Source: Alphaproteobacteria bacterium (lineage in GTDB: Bacteria > Pseudomonadota > Alphaproteobacteria > Rhizobiales > Xanthobacteraceae). Taken from it: a DNA stretch of 10,942 nucleotides. Under the pieces are notes generated by a model, which saw only the letters and a list, made by a program, of their open reading frames with translations, did not search any database and was not told where the DNA came from. Of this stretch, positions 1 to 8,264 are shown in pieces (position 1 is the first letter of the stretch; each line of letters starts with the position of its first letter). The position numbers were made by a program, and so were the translations under genes. The stretch spans positions 3,422 through 14,363 of the forward strand of contig VAZH01000125.1 of assembly GCA_005884465.1 (NCBI GenBank), read 5' to 3'.

Positions 1-173
1 GTCCAGATCAGCTTGCGGCCCATCTGGCTCGCAATCGGCGCGCCCGGATCGGTGCCGGGCGCGCCCGCGCCATCTTCGTGCTGGCTGCGCACGCCGAACG
101 GCAGCGTCAGGAACAAGACGACCCACCACAGCACGAAGTAGATCGCGAACGCGGTTGAGATGGTATAGGCCAT
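1..173 (-). CDS. DUF1467 family membrane protein, partial (C-terminus beyond window)
   Basis: The frame opens with ATG at 173-171 and stays open for 57 codons to the window edge, so only the N-terminal part is present. Residues about 6-24 form a hydrophobic helix rich in Trp, Val, Leu and Phe. It is followed by LPFGVRSQ and a Gly/Pro/Asp-rich stretch (PGTDPGAPI), which is the typical start of the small DUF1467 inner-membrane proteins of alphaproteobacteria. A second membrane helix would be expected beyond base 1. The start lies 6 nt after the mce stop codon, so it is probably translated from the same mRNA. No biochemical function is established for the family. In related genomes the next gene downstream is often proS, but this is outside the window. 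The family call rests on recognising the N-terminal pattern and the neighbourhood. Confidence 0.83.
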   Translation of the reverse strand, partial: MAYTISTAFAIYFVLWWVVLFLTLPFGVRSQHEDGAGAPGTDPGAPIASQMGRKLIW

Positions 174-179
174 CGCCCG

Positions 180-584
180 TCAGGCCTGCTCGATTTCGAC
201 CAGCGCGCCGGAAAAATCCTTTGGGTGTAGAAACAGTACCGGCTTGCCATGGGCGCCGATTTTCGGCACGCCGTCGCCGAGCACCCGCGCGCCCTCCCTG
301 ATCAGGATGTCCCGCGCCGCGATGATGTCGGGCACATCGTAGCAAATGTGGTGGATGCCGCCGTCGGCATTGCGCTCAAGAAACTTGGCGATTGGCGAAG
401 TCTCGCCGAGCGGCTGGATGAATTCGATCTTGGTGTTGGGCAGTGTCACGAACACAGTAATGACGCCGTGCTCCGGCAACGGCACGGCGGGCGAGATATC
501 GGCGCCGAACGCCGCGCCATAGATTTTTGCGGCCTTCTCGGCGTCCTTGACCGCGATCGCCACGTGATTGAGCCGGCCCAGCAT
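180..584 (-). CDS. mce: Methylmalonyl-CoA epimerase (VOC/glyoxalase fold)
   Basis: This 134-residue protein is a typical single-unit methylmalonyl-CoA epimerase. The enzyme interconverts (S)- and (R)-methylmalonyl-CoA in the cytosol, linking propionyl-CoA carboxylase to methylmalonyl-CoA mutase. The start LNHVAIAVKD (residues 5-14) supplies the first metal-ligand His (H7). IEFIQP supplies Q57, GGIHHICYDV supplies H78/H79, and the C-terminal ALVEIEQA supplies E130. These match the His/Gln/His/Glu metal site known for the family. Length is normal and no residue appears to be missing. The ATG at 584-582 is supported by a strong GGGGAGGAG ribosome-binding site. It lies 15 nt after the rnj stop and 6 nt before the DUF1467 start, so it is an operon member. 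VOC proteins are diverse, but the ligand pattern and context favour epimerase over glyoxalase I. Confidence 0.93.
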   Translation of the reverse strand: MLGRLNHVAIAVKDAEKAAKIYGAAFGADISPAVPLPEHGVITVFVTLPNTKIEFIQPLGETSPIAKFLERNADGGIHHICYDVPDIIAARDILIREGARVLGDGVPKIGAHGKPVLFLHPKDFSGALVEIEQA

Positions 585-588
585 CGCA

Positions 589-597
589 CTCCTCCCC
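589..597 (-). promoter_or_regulatory. Strong Shine-Dalgarno site of mce
   Basis: The minus strand reads GGGGAGGAG, ending 4 nt before the mce ATG, in the short rnj-mce gap. It is the best Shine-Dalgarno match noticed in the window. It fixes the mce start and suggests that mce is translated efficiently and independently of rnj, rather than by stop-start coupling. Confidence 0.7.
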
Positions 598-599
598 GC

Positions 600-2270
600 T
601 TATACAGTCAGAACGTGAACCAGGCAGAGCGGCTTCTTGCCCCACTGCTCGCTGATCGATGCGCGTACCGCCCGCCGCACCGACTCCGCCAGCGCGTCGG
701 GATCGCGCCGCCGCGGCCGCGGCAGTCCTTCGACCGTCGAAACCACGATGTCGAACACGATTTCGTCGATGATTTCGCCTGCGGTATTCTTCTCCGGGAT
801 TCCGACCAGATCAACCTCCGGGTCGTCGGCCAACTCGCCGGTTTCGGTCATGGCGATGGCCACGAAGGCGCAGCCGGCAAATCCCATCCGACGCCGCTCG
901 ACCACTGCGCGGGACTTGGAATCCTCGAGAATCGAGCCGTCCTTGTAGAGCCGTCCCGACGGCAGTTCGTCGATGATCCCGGGGTCGCCCGGCCCCAGCT
1001 TCACCAGGTCGCCATTGCGGCAGACCAAAACCTTCGGCACGCCCGCGGCCCGCGCCAGGCTTGCATGTTCGGACAGATGCAGCGCTTCGCCGTGAACAGG
1101 GATCAGCAGTTGTGGACGCACCCACGAGATTATGTCGCGCAGTTCATCGCGACGCGGATGGCCGGAGACATGGACGAGGTGGGTGCGGTCGGTAATCACC
1201 TCGACGCCTTGCGTGATAAGGCCGTTGATAATGGCGCCCACGGCCTTCTCGTTGCCGGGGATGGTGCGGGAGGAAAAAATCACGCAGTCACCCTTGTTCA
1301 GCGTCACTTCGGGATGATCGTCATTGGCGATGCGCGCCAGCGCCGCGCGCGGCTCGCCCTGGCTGCCCGTGCAGAGCGCCAGCACCTTGTCGGAAGGAAA
1401 ATGGCCGTAGAGATCGGCGCCACGGAAATTCTGCACGCCGTCGAGATAACCGGTTTCGCGCGCGACCTGCACCACACGTTCCATCGCGCGCCCGACCACC
1501 ACGACCTCACGCCCCGCGAGGCGGGCCGCGTCCGCAACCGCGCGCACCCGCGCGACGTTGGAAGCAAACGTGGTCACCGCGACCCGGCCTTTGGCTGCCT
1601 TCACCAGTTCGATGATGGTCTTTGCGACTTCTGCTTCCGACGGCGAGCGCCCTTCCCGCACCGCATTGGTGGAATCGCCGATCAGCGCCAGCACGCCGGC
1701 GTCACCGAGTTCGCGCAACCGCCGCTCGTCCGTCGGCTGACCTATGATCGGCGTCGGATCGATCTTCCAGTCGCCGGTGTGCAGCACCGTTCCTGCTGAA
1801 GTGTGGATCGCGAGCGCGTGGGATTCCGGTATCGAATGCGCCACTGGAATGAACTCGATCTTGAAAGGTCCGAGATCGATGCGGCCGCCCGACGGCACGA
1901 CGGTGACCGGAATTTTCGGCGGATTGCGCTCGGAGGCGCATTTGGCCTCGAACAGCGCGGCACTGAATTGCGTCGCGTAGATCGGGCATTTCAGCTTCGG
2001 CCACAGGTCGATGATGGCGCCGAAATGGTCCTCGTGGGCGTGGGTCAGCACCAGTCCGATCAGATTGTTGCGCTCCTTTTCGAGAAAGGAGATGTCGGGC
2101 ATGATCAGATCGATTCCGGGCAGATGCTCCTCGTCGCCGAAGGACACGCCCAGATCGACCGCGAGCCAGGAGCGCTGATGGCCGTTGCGGAGGCCATAGA
2201 TCGACAGGTTCATGCCGATCTCGCCGACGCCGCCGAGCGGCGCAAAGGTCAGTTCATAGGGTCCCGCCAT
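600..2270 (-). CDS. rnj: Ribonuclease J (metallo-beta-lactamase/beta-CASP nuclease)
   Basis: This 556-residue protein is a full-length RNase J, a zinc-dependent 5'-3' exonuclease and endonuclease used in mRNA decay and rRNA maturation. The metallo-beta-lactamase core opens with LAVDLG (36-41). It contains the metal motif HAHEDH (77-82), H145 in PVAHSIPES and D167 in LHTGDWK. The beta-CASP domain follows, with GDSTNA (198-203), TTFASN (233-238) and TGSQGEP (301-307). The lactamase fold then resumes with SGHPRRDEL (369-377) and PVHGE (391-395), giving the remaining ligands. A C-terminal domain ends at residue 556. All catalytic residues expected for the family are visible. The ATG at 2270-2268 overlaps the birA stop by one base (TGATG), which suggests coupled translation. 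In alphaproteobacteria this gene is typically found downstream of nuoN-birA. Confidence 0.96.
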   Translation of the reverse strand: MAGPYELTFAPLGGVGEIGMNLSIYGLRNGHQRSWLAVDLGVSFGDEEHLPGIDLIMPDISFLEKERNNLIGLVLTHAHEDHFGAIIDLWPKLKCPIYATQFSAALFEAKCASERNPPKIPVTVVPSGGRIDLGPFKIEFIPVAHSIPESHALAIHTSAGTVLHTGDWKIDPTPIIGQPTDERRLRELGDAGVLALIGDSTNAVREGRSPSEAEVAKTIIELVKAAKGRVAVTTFASNVARVRAVADAARLAGREVVVVGRAMERVVQVARETGYLDGVQNFRGADLYGHFPSDKVLALCTGSQGEPRAALARIANDDHPEVTLNKGDCVIFSSRTIPGNEKAVGAIINGLITQGVEVITDRTHLVHVSGHPRRDELRDIISWVRPQLLIPVHGEALHLSEHASLARAAGVPKVLVCRNGDLVKLGPGDPGIIDELPSGRLYKDGSILEDSKSRAVVERRRMGFAGCAFVAIAMTETGELADDPEVDLVGIPEKNTAGEIIDEIVFDIVVSTVEGLPRPRRRDPDALAESVRRAVRASISEQWGKKPLCLVHVLTV

Positions 2271-3082
2271 CAGGCTGCTCCCGCCGACGCTGCCGAGCCG
2301 AAATAGACGTCGCCCGCTGATATGGGCACCAGCTTGCCATCGGCCGTCCGGACGATCAGGCAGCCGGTGTCATCGATGGTGTCAAATATTCCTTCCACGG
2401 CGGAGCCGCCGGCCTGGATCGCGACCGGCTCTCCAAGCCCGGCGGCGCGCGCCAGCCAGAGCCGCCGGATTTCATCAAAGCCGTGGCCGTTGTTCCAGAT
2501 GCCGCGGAATTCCGCCCAAGCGTCCGACAGCGTAGCGAATAATTCCTCCGCACCGATATGGACGCCCAGCGCTGCCAGCGAGGTCGCAGGCGTTTGCGTG
2601 CCTTCGGGCGCCGCGACGACATTGGTGCCGATGCCGACCACGACCGCCAGCCGATCGCCAGCCACGGCTTCCGCCTCAAGCAGGATGCCGGCGAGCTTTT
2701 GCCGCCCCGCAAGGACGTCGTTCGGCCATTTCAGCGAAAACTTCATGTGGTCCGATCCCGCCGACCTCAGCGACGCCTCAATGCTCACCTTCTGCAACGC
2801 CGCCTCCAGCGCAACCCCTGCGGCAAAACCCAGCGTCGCCGCGACCGCAGGCGACACGTCGACCACTTCGAGGATGCTGCTGGCGAGATTACCACGGGGC
2901 GCGATCCAGGGGCGATGCCGCCGCCCGCGCCCTGCCGTCTGCTCCGATGTCACAAACCACATCGGTCCGCGCTCGCCATCGCGCGCCCGCGCCATGGCTT
3001 CCGCGTTGGTCGAGCCGATATGATCGAAGGCGGCGAGCCGGTAGCCGGCCGAGCTGGCTCGAGGACCGAGCGAGAATGCCAT
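2270..3082 (-). CDS. birA: Biotin--[acetyl-CoA-carboxylase] ligase, no DNA-binding domain
   Basis: This 270-residue biotin protein ligase activates biotin as biotinyl-AMP and attaches it to a lysine of carboxyl-carrier domains such as AccB and propionyl-CoA carboxylase. Visible family motifs are GSTN (23-26), the biotinyl-AMP loop GRGRRHRPW (51-59), KWPND (118-122) followed by catalytic-type K129, and GIGTN (150-154). A small C-terminal SH3-like domain spans about 215-262. The catalytic domain begins near residue 14, so the N-terminal helix-turn-helix of E. coli BirA is absent and self-repression of biotin genes is not expected. The ATG at 3082-3080 lacks a clear Shine-Dalgarno site and lies in a hairpin-rich leader. 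The gene follows nuoN after 100 nt and overlaps rnj by one base. The residue 101-112 segment before KWPND is less conserved-looking, but the frame is intact. Confidence 0.95.
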   Translation of the reverse strand: MAFSLGPRASSAGYRLAAFDHIGSTNAEAMARARDGERGPMWFVTSEQTAGRGRRHRPWIAPRGNLASSILEVVDVSPAVAATLGFAAGVALEAALQKVSIEASLRSAGSDHMKFSLKWPNDVLAGRQKLAGILLEAEAVAGDRLAVVVGIGTNVVAAPEGTQTPATSLAALGVHIGAEELFATLSDAWAEFRGIWNNGHGFDEIRRLWLARAAGLGEPVAIQAGGSAVEGIFDTIDDTGCLIVRTADGKLVPISAGDVYFGSAASAGAA

Positions 3083-3094
3083 CTCAGGGCTGAT

Positions 3095-3113
3095 CCGGCT
3101 TAGTCAAAGCCGG
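3095..3113 (-). other. Hairpin in the birA leader
   Basis: Perfect 7-bp inverted arms (CCGGCTT and AAGCCGG) enclose a 5-nt loop. In the RNA the hairpin would end 12 nt upstream of the birA ATG. It has no U-run on the downstream minus-strand side, so it does not look like an intrinsic terminator. It could reduce ribosome access to birA or be a small remnant of repetitive DNA. No function can be assigned from sequence alone. Confidence 0.5.
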
Positions 3114-3134
3114 CTGGGTATCGATGTTCTTTTT

Positions 3135-3183
3135 GGGCATGATCTGCTCCGGAAACCGGGGTCCACTTTTCGGGATCATGCCC
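3135..3183. repeat. Palindromic intergenic repeat A (49 bp) after nuoN
   Basis: The element is bounded by perfect 10-bp inverted termini (GGGCATGATC and GATCATGCCC). Inside it has CCGGAAACCGG on the plus strand and CCCGAAAAGTGG on the minus strand. The last base of the outer arm is also the G of the nuoN TAG stop codon, so the element starts directly at the end of nuoN. It has the form of the abundant short palindromic repeats (REP-like, non-coding, non-autonomous) that I recall from Bradyrhizobium and Rhodopseudomonas intergenic DNA. As RNA it would form a long imperfect stem. No U-run follows on the minus strand, so read-through to birA is expected. A second, longer relative lies at 8265-8359. 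Confidence 0.8.
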
Positions 3184-4622
3184 TAAAAGAGCGACTTCGC
3201 GGCGGCCGTCGCCACGCTAACCAGCGGCCCCGGATAGACGAAGAAAAAGATGTTGAACAGGCCCGCGACCGCCAGCACCGTGCGCAGTTCGATACGCATC
3301 GGATCGAGCCGGACCAGTGGCTCGTCGAAATACATCACCTTGATGATGGTGAGATAGTAAAATGCGCCGACCACACTGGCGAGCACGCCGATAACGGCCA
3401 GCGTGAACAATCCGGCCTTGATCGCCGCGACGAACACATAGAATTTCGCGAAGAAACCCGCCAGCGGCGGAATGCCCGCCAGAGAAAACAACAGCATCGC
3501 GAAGACGAACGCCAGCAACGGATTGGTGCGCGATAATCCGGCGAAGTCGCTGATGTTCTCGACATGCTGGCCGTTGCGCTTCATGGTCAGGATGACAGCG
3601 AAAGAGCCGAGCGTCATCGACACATAGATCGCGACGTAGACCAGCACGCCCTGCGCGCCTTCAGGCGTGCCTGCAGCCAATCCAACCAGGGCAAAACCCA
3701 TATGGCCGATCGAGGAATAGGCCATCAGTCGCTTGATGTTCTTCTGGCCGATGGCGGCGAACGACCCCAGCACCATCGAGGCGATCGCGACGAACACCAC
3801 GATCTGCTGCCATTGCAAGAGGATGCCGGGGAATGCAGTGAGCGTCGCGCGGGTGAACACCGCCATCGCTGCGACCTTCGGCGCGGAGGCAAAAAACGCC
3901 GTCACCGGCGTCGGTGCGCCCTCATAGACGTCGGGCGTCCACATATGAAAGGGCACCGCCGAAACCTTGAAGCAGAGCCCGGCAAGCAGGAACACGAGGC
4001 CGAACACGATCCCGATGCCGGTGCCGGCCTTTGTGGCCGCCGCGATGCCCGCAAAACTCACGGTGCCGGTGAACCCATAGATCAATGAGGCGCCGTACAG
4101 CAGCATCCCCGAGGACAGCGCGCCCAGTACAAAGTACTTCAAGCCGGCTTCAGTGGACCTGACGTTGTCGCGATTGCTCGCCGCCACCACGTAAAGCGCG
4201 AGAGACATCAGCTCAAGCCCGAGATAGAGCATGATCAGGTCGCCGGCCGAGATCAGCACCATCATGCCCAGGGTCGAGAGCAGCACCAGGATCGAGTATT
4301 CGAAGATCTGCCGGGATGGATCGGCCAGATATTCCGCCGAAAGAACGAGCGTCGCCACCGATCCGATCAGCGTCAGGATTTTCAGGAAGCGGGCAAAGTC
4401 GTCGACAATGAAGCCGCCGGCAAATGTCGTCAGTTTGCCCGCGGGCAGCAGCAGCTCCAGCCCGCCGGCGAGCACCAGAAGACAAATCGCAAGGCCGGTG
4501 ACGAGCCTGGTCGTCTGCTGGCCCCGATAAGCCCCCAGCAGCAAGAGCACCATGGCGCCCGCGGCCAGCACAAGCTCCGGCAGCACGGGCAGCAAGGGAT
4601 ATCCTGCACTCTCAAAGCTCAT
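3183..4622 (-). CDS. nuoN: NADH-quinone oxidoreductase subunit N
   Basis: This 479-residue protein is one of three antiporter-like proton-channel subunits in the Complex I membrane arm. It is hydrophobic throughout, in line with the 14 helices known for the family. Key charged residues are present: E137 in LGLELMS, K162 in [10 protein letters not shown]219 in [11 protein letters not shown] and K249 in SAPKVA. Their spacing matches the E. coli NuoN set E133, K158, K217 and K247. The segment [11 protein letters not shown] (233-243) is the usual signature after the channel Lys. The ATG at 4622-4620 gives the expected N-terminus and lies 25 nt after the nuoM stop, with only a weak purine-rich site upstream. 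The TAG stop shares its G with repeat A. It is the last Complex I gene of the cluster. Confidence 0.97.
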   Translation of the reverse strand: MSFESAGYPLLPVLPELVLAAGAMVLLLLGAYRGQQTTRLVTGLAICLLVLAGGLELLLPAGKLTTFAGGFIVDDFARFLKILTLIGSVATLVLSAEYLADPSRQIFEYSILVLLSTLGMMVLISAGDLIMLYLGLELMSLALYVVAASNRDNVRSTEAGLKYFVLGALSSGMLLYGASLIYGFTGTVSFAGIAAATKAGTGIGIVFGLVFLLAGLCFKVSAVPFHMWTPDVYEGAPTPVTAFFASAPKVAAMAVFTRATLTAFPGILLQWQQIVVFVAIASMVLGSFAAIGQKNIKRLMAYSSIGHMGFALVGLAAGTPEGAQGVLVYVAIYVSMTLGSFAVILTMKRNGQHVENISDFAGLSRTNPLLAFVFAMLLFSLAGIPPLAGFFAKFYVFVAAIKAGLFTLAVIGVLASVVGAFYYLTIIKVMYFDEPLVRLDPMRIELRTVLAVAGLFNIFFFVYPGPLVSVATAAAKSLF

Positions 4623-4647
4623 GGCGCGTTGTTCCGAAGAGTTACGC

Positions 4648-6153
4648 TCACTGCAGCAGCCCGGCTGCCTTCACGGCAGTGACTGCGGTCGTGTAGTTAT
4701 TGACGAGTTGCTGCACCGACGCCGCCGACATATCCAGTACCGGCTTCGGATAGATCCCGAACAGGATGGTCAGAGCCACCAGCGGCATCAGCGTCAGGCT
4801 CTCGCGGAGGGTAAGATCCTTGATGCTCGCCAGTGACGGCTTCAGCACGCCGAAAATGACCTTGCGATAGAGCCACAGCGCATACGCCGCCGACAGGATC
4901 ACGCCGGTCGCGGCAAAGCTGGCGGTCGGAATCGAGATCTTGAAGGTGCCGATCAGCGTCATGACTTCGCCGATGAAGCCGGAGGTGCCGGGCAGACCGA
5001 TATTGGCCATGGTGAAGACCATGAACACCAGCGCGTAAAGCGGCATGCGGTTGACCAGCCCGCCATAGGCCGTGATCTCGCGGGTATGCATGCGGTCGTA
5101 AACGACGCCGACGCAGAGGAACAGCGCGCCCGACACGATGCCGTGCGACACCATCTGGAACACGCCGCCGGCGACGCCCTGGGTGGTGCCGGCGAATATC
5201 CCCATGGTGACGAAGCCCATATGGGCCACGGAGGAGTAGGCGATCAGCTTCTTGATGTCTTCCTGCATCAGCGCCACCAGCGAGGTGTAGATGATGGCAA
5301 TGACCGACAGCGAGAAGATCAGCGGGGCGAAATCATGCGAAGCCGCAGGAAACATCGGCAGCGAGAAGCGCAGGAAACCGTAGCCGCCCATCTTCAGGAG
5401 AATCGCGGCCAGGATCACCGAGCCTGCGGTCGGCGCCTCGACATGCGCGTCCGGCAGCCAGGTGTGCACCGGCCACATCGGCAGCTTCACCGCGAAGGAA
5501 GCGAAAAACGCCAGCCAGGCCCAGGTCTGCAAGTTGCGCGGCACCGCGGTGTGCATCAGGGTTGGAATGTCGGTGGTGCCGGCATTCCAGTACAGCGCCA
5601 TGATCGCCAGCAGCATCAACACCGAGCCGAGCAGCGTGTAGAGGAAGAACTTGAAGGAGGCATAGACCCGGCGCGGCCCACCCCATACTCCGATGATCAG
5701 GAACATCGGGATCAGGCCGCCCTCGAAGAACAGATAGAACAGCACGAGATCGAGCGCGCAGAAGGTGCCAACCATCAGCGTTTCCAGGAGCAGGAACGCC
5801 ATCATGTATTCGCGCAGGCGTACCGTTACCGATTTCCAGCTCGCCAGAATGCAGATCGGCATCAGCCCGGTGGTCAGGATCACGAATGGCAGCGAGATGC
5901 CGTCGACGCCCATGTGATAGGTGATGGTATTGGCAAGCCACGGCGCTTTCTCGACGAACTGAAAGTCCGGCTGCGTTGGATCGAAACGCCAGACCAGGAT
6001 CAGCGACACCGCGAAGGTGATCAGCGTCGTCCACAGCGCGATCCAGCGCGAATTGCGCCGGGCTGCTTCGTCGTCGCCGCGGCTGATATAGACGATCAAC
6101 GCACCGACCACCGGCAGGAAGGTGACGAGGGAGAGAATCGGCCAGGTCGTCAT
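4648..6153 (-). CDS. nuoM: NADH-quinone oxidoreductase subunit M
   Basis: This 501-residue protein is the middle antiporter-like subunit of the Complex I membrane arm and translocates protons. Conserved residues are E144 in [11 protein letters not shown]223 in AVKLPMWP, K254 in ILLKMGGYG, and E396 in SGFIGEV. They correspond to E. coli E144, K234, K265 and E407. The signature [13 protein letters not shown] (233-245) is intact. I chose the ATG at 6153-6151, giving MTTWPILS, which overlaps the nuoL stop by one base (TGATG). An in-frame GTG one codon earlier would add only one Met and is less likely. Length is in the normal range. It is followed by nuoN after 25 nt. Confidence 0.97.
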   Translation of the reverse strand: MTTWPILSLVTFLPVVGALIVYISRGDDEAARRNSRWIALWTTLITFAVSLILVWRFDPTQPDFQFVEKAPWLANTITYHMGVDGISLPFVILTTGLMPICILASWKSVTVRLREYMMAFLLLETLMVGTFCALDLVLFYLFFEGGLIPMFLIIGVWGGPRRVYASFKFFLYTLLGSVLMLLAIMALYWNAGTTDIPTLMHTAVPRNLQTWAWLAFFASFAVKLPMWPVHTWLPDAHVEAPTAGSVILAAILLKMGGYGFLRFSLPMFPAASHDFAPLIFSLSVIAIIYTSLVALMQEDIKKLIAYSSVAHMGFVTMGIFAGTTQGVAGGVFQMVSHGIVSGALFLCVGVVYDRMHTREITAYGGLVNRMPLYALVFMVFTMANIGLPGTSGFIGEVMTLIGTFKISIPTASFAATGVILSAAYALWLYRKVIFGVLKPSLASIKDLTLRESLTLMPLVALTILFGIYPKPVLDMSAASVQQLVNNYTTAVTAVKAAGLLQ

Positions 6154-8249
6154 CACTGGCCTCCCAAGCCGAACATGAACCAGGTGATCAGTCCGGCGAC
6201 CCCGATCAGCATCGCAAACGCGTAGTGATAGAGATAGCCGGTCTGCAGCCGCACCACATTGCGTGTGACGTCAAGTACCCGGGCCGACACGCCATCGGGC
6301 CCAAAGCCGTCGATGATGTAGCCGTCGCCGACTTTCCACAGGAAACGTCCGAGCCGCTTCGCCGGGCGAACGAAGATCAGGTCATAGAGCTCGTCGAAAT
6401 ACCATTTGTTGAGCAGGAACTGGTAGAGCATCTGATGCTGGTTGGCGAGTTCCTCGGGAACGTAGGGCCGGCGGATATAGAAGACGTAAGACACATAGGC
6501 GCCGATCGCCATCATCACCGTCGGGAGTAACTTTATCCACTCCGGGACGGCTTCCATTTCCTCGATGATGTGCGGATGCATCTTCAGCGAGTCGCGGAAA
6601 AACTCTTCCACGCCGTGGCCAGCGAACAGTTCCTTGAATGGAAAGCCCGCCAGGATCGATCCGGCCGCGAGAATGCCGATCGGAATCAGCATCCAAAGCG
6701 GGCTCTCGTGCGCGGCATCATAATGTTCGGGGTCGTGAGGTTCGCCGAAGAAGGTCTTGAACATCAGCCGCCAGGAGTAAAACGCGGTCAGTCCGGCCGC
6801 GATAACGGTCATCAGGAAGCCATAGAACCCCATCGGATTGTCCGAGGCGTAGGCGGATTCGATGATCGCGTCCTTGGAGAAATAGCCTGCGAAGAACGGA
6901 AATCCGGTCAATGCCAGCGTGCCGATGGACATGACGAAAAACGTGAAAGGAATCTTGCGCCACAACCCGCCCATGTTGCGGATGTCCTGCTCGTGATGCA
7001 TCGCATAGATCACCGAGCCTGACCCTAGGAACAACAGCGCCTTGAAGAAGGCGTGGGTGAACAGATGGAACATGCCGACGGAGTAAGCCCCCGCCCCCAT
7101 CGCCACGAACATGTAGCCGAGCTGCGAACAGGTCGAATAGGCCACGATGCGCTTGATGTCGTTCTGCACGAGGCCGACGGTCGCGGCGAACAAGGCGGTG
7201 GTGGCGCCGAAGAACATCACCACGGCCTGCGCAGTTGGCGCCAGTTCGAACAGCGGCGACAATCGCGCCACCATGAAGACCCCCGCAGTGACCATGGTCG
7301 CGGCGTGGATCAAGGCCGAGACCGGCGTCGGACCTTCCATGGCATCCGGCAGCCAGGTGTGCAGCAGGAACTGGGCGGACTTACCCATCGCGCCCATGAA
7401 CAGCAGCACGCATGTCAGCGTCAGCGCGTCGGCGTGCCAGCCGAAGAAGTCGATGGTCTTGCCAGTCAGGTCCGGCGCGGCCGCGAAGATGGTCTCCAAG
7501 TCGATCGAGCCGATCAGCATGAAGATCGCGAAAATGCCGAGCAAAAATCCGAAATCGCCGACCCGGTTGACGATGAAGGCCTTGATCGCCGCTGCGTTCG
7601 CCGACGGCTTGTGGTACCAGAATCCGATCAGCAGATAGCTCGCCAGCCCCACGCCCTCCCAGCCGAAAAACATCTGCACCAGATTATCCGCGGTCACCAG
7701 CATCAGCATCGCGAAGGTGAACAGCGACAGATAGCTGAAGAAGCGCGGCCGGTACGGGTCCTCGTCCATATAGCCGATCGAATACAGATGCACGAGCGAC
7801 GATATAGTGTTGACCACCACCAGCATTACGGCAGTGAGCGTGTCGATCCGCAGCGACCACGCGACCTGTAGGTCGCCTGATGTAATCCATGGGAACAGCG
7901 CGATCCGCGCATCGTGGTGCATGAAGCCGACATCGATCAATACGAACCAGGAGAGCGCCGCCCCGACCAGGAGCAGCCCCGTCGTGATCAGCTCGGCCGC
8001 GCGCGAACCCGCCGCCGGCGGCTCGACCGCATGATCGTCGTGGCCGTGATCGTCATTCGAATCGGGCTCGTGGTGAGAGGCATGGATAACGGCCGCATCC
8101 TCGTCGACCGGCACGGCGCCATGACCATGCACGTCGCCATGATGCTCGACGGTATCGCCGCTCGGATTGCGCGCATGCGCGCCGAAAATAGCGATCAGCC
8201 CGGCGATTACGGCGCCGATCAGCGGCAGAAACACGATTGCCTGGATCAT
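6153..8249 (-). CDS. nuoL: NADH-quinone oxidoreductase subunit L, with His-rich loop insertion
   Basis: This 698-residue protein is the distal antiporter-like subunit. Its C-terminal lateral helix (roughly residues 550-620) is expected to brace the membrane arm. Channel residues include E198 in GWEGVGL, D232 in RVGDFG, K290 in MGKSAQ, H315 in ALIHAATM and K403 in [10 protein letters not shown]. The E198-D232 spacing equals that of E. coli E144-D178. The protein is much longer than the roughly 613 residues of E. coli NuoL. Most of the excess is a His/Asp/Glu-rich stretch between the first two helices (about residues 27-82), which also explains the offset of about 54 residues at the key Glu. 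The ATG at 8249-8247 follows the ribosome-binding sequence AAAGAGG. The gene starts after repeat B and overlaps nuoM by one base. Confidence 0.97.
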   Translation of the reverse strand: MIQAIVFLPLIGAVIAGLIAIFGAHARNPSGDTVEHHGDVHGHGAVPVDEDAAVIHASHHEPDSNDDHGHDDHAVEPPAAGSRAAELITTGLLLVGAALSWFVLIDVGFMHHDARIALFPWITSGDLQVAWSLRIDTLTAVMLVVVNTISSLVHLYSIGYMDEDPYRPRFFSYLSLFTFAMLMLVTADNLVQMFFGWEGVGLASYLLIGFWYHKPSANAAAIKAFIVNRVGDFGFLLGIFAIFMLIGSIDLETIFAAAPDLTGKTIDFFGWHADALTLTCVLLFMGAMGKSAQFLLHTWLPDAMEGPTPVSALIHAATMVTAGVFMVARLSPLFELAPTAQAVVMFFGATTALFAATVGLVQNDIKRIVAYSTCSQLGYMFVAMGAGAYSVGMFHLFTHAFFKALLFLGSGSVIYAMHHEQDIRNMGGLWRKIPFTFFVMSIGTLALTGFPFFAGYFSKDAIIESAYASDNPMGFYGFLMTVIAAGLTAFYSWRLMFKTFFGEPHDPEHYDAAHESPLWMLIPIGILAAGSILAGFPFKELFAGHGVEEFFRDSLKMHPHIIEEMEAVPEWIKLLPTVMMAIGAYVSYVFYIRRPYVPEELANQHQMLYQFLLNKWYFDELYDLIFVRPAKRLGRFLWKVGDGYIIDGFGPDGVSARVLDVTRNVVRLQTGYLYHYAFAMLIGVAGLITWFMFGLGGQ

Positions 8250-8256
8250 CGGCGCG

Positions 8257-8263
8257 CCTCTTT
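8257..8263 (-). promoter_or_regulatory. Ribosome-binding site of nuoL
   Basis: The minus strand reads AAAGAGG, 7 nt before the nuoL ATG, and it begins just downstream of the boundary of repeat B. nuoL is therefore supplied with its own initiation site even though the repeat separates it from nuoK by 111 nt. This supports the ATG at 8249-8247. Confidence 0.6.
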
Positions 8264-8264
8264 G

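Noticed and set aside
249..1799. A long plus-strand open frame (516 codons) opposite rnj and mce
   Set aside because: It is antisense to well-conserved RNase J motifs. Its translation is rich in Arg, His, Asp and Gln with no recognisable domain, as expected for the complement of GC-rich coding DNA.
3095..3134. Plus-strand terminator formed by the 3095-3113 hairpin and the T-run near 3130
   Set aside because: The T-run lies about 16 nt beyond the stem instead of directly after it, and no plus-strand gene ends here.
3135..3183. Repeat A as a rho-independent terminator of the nuo operon
   Set aside because: The stem is followed on the minus strand by an A-run (AAAAAG), not a U-run, so it lacks the key terminator feature.
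5086..6225. A plus-strand open frame (379 codons) opposite nuoM and the end of nuoL
   Set aside because: It shadows conserved Complex I genes, its composition is extreme (His, Arg, Gln, Glu), and it has no motif or clear start signal.
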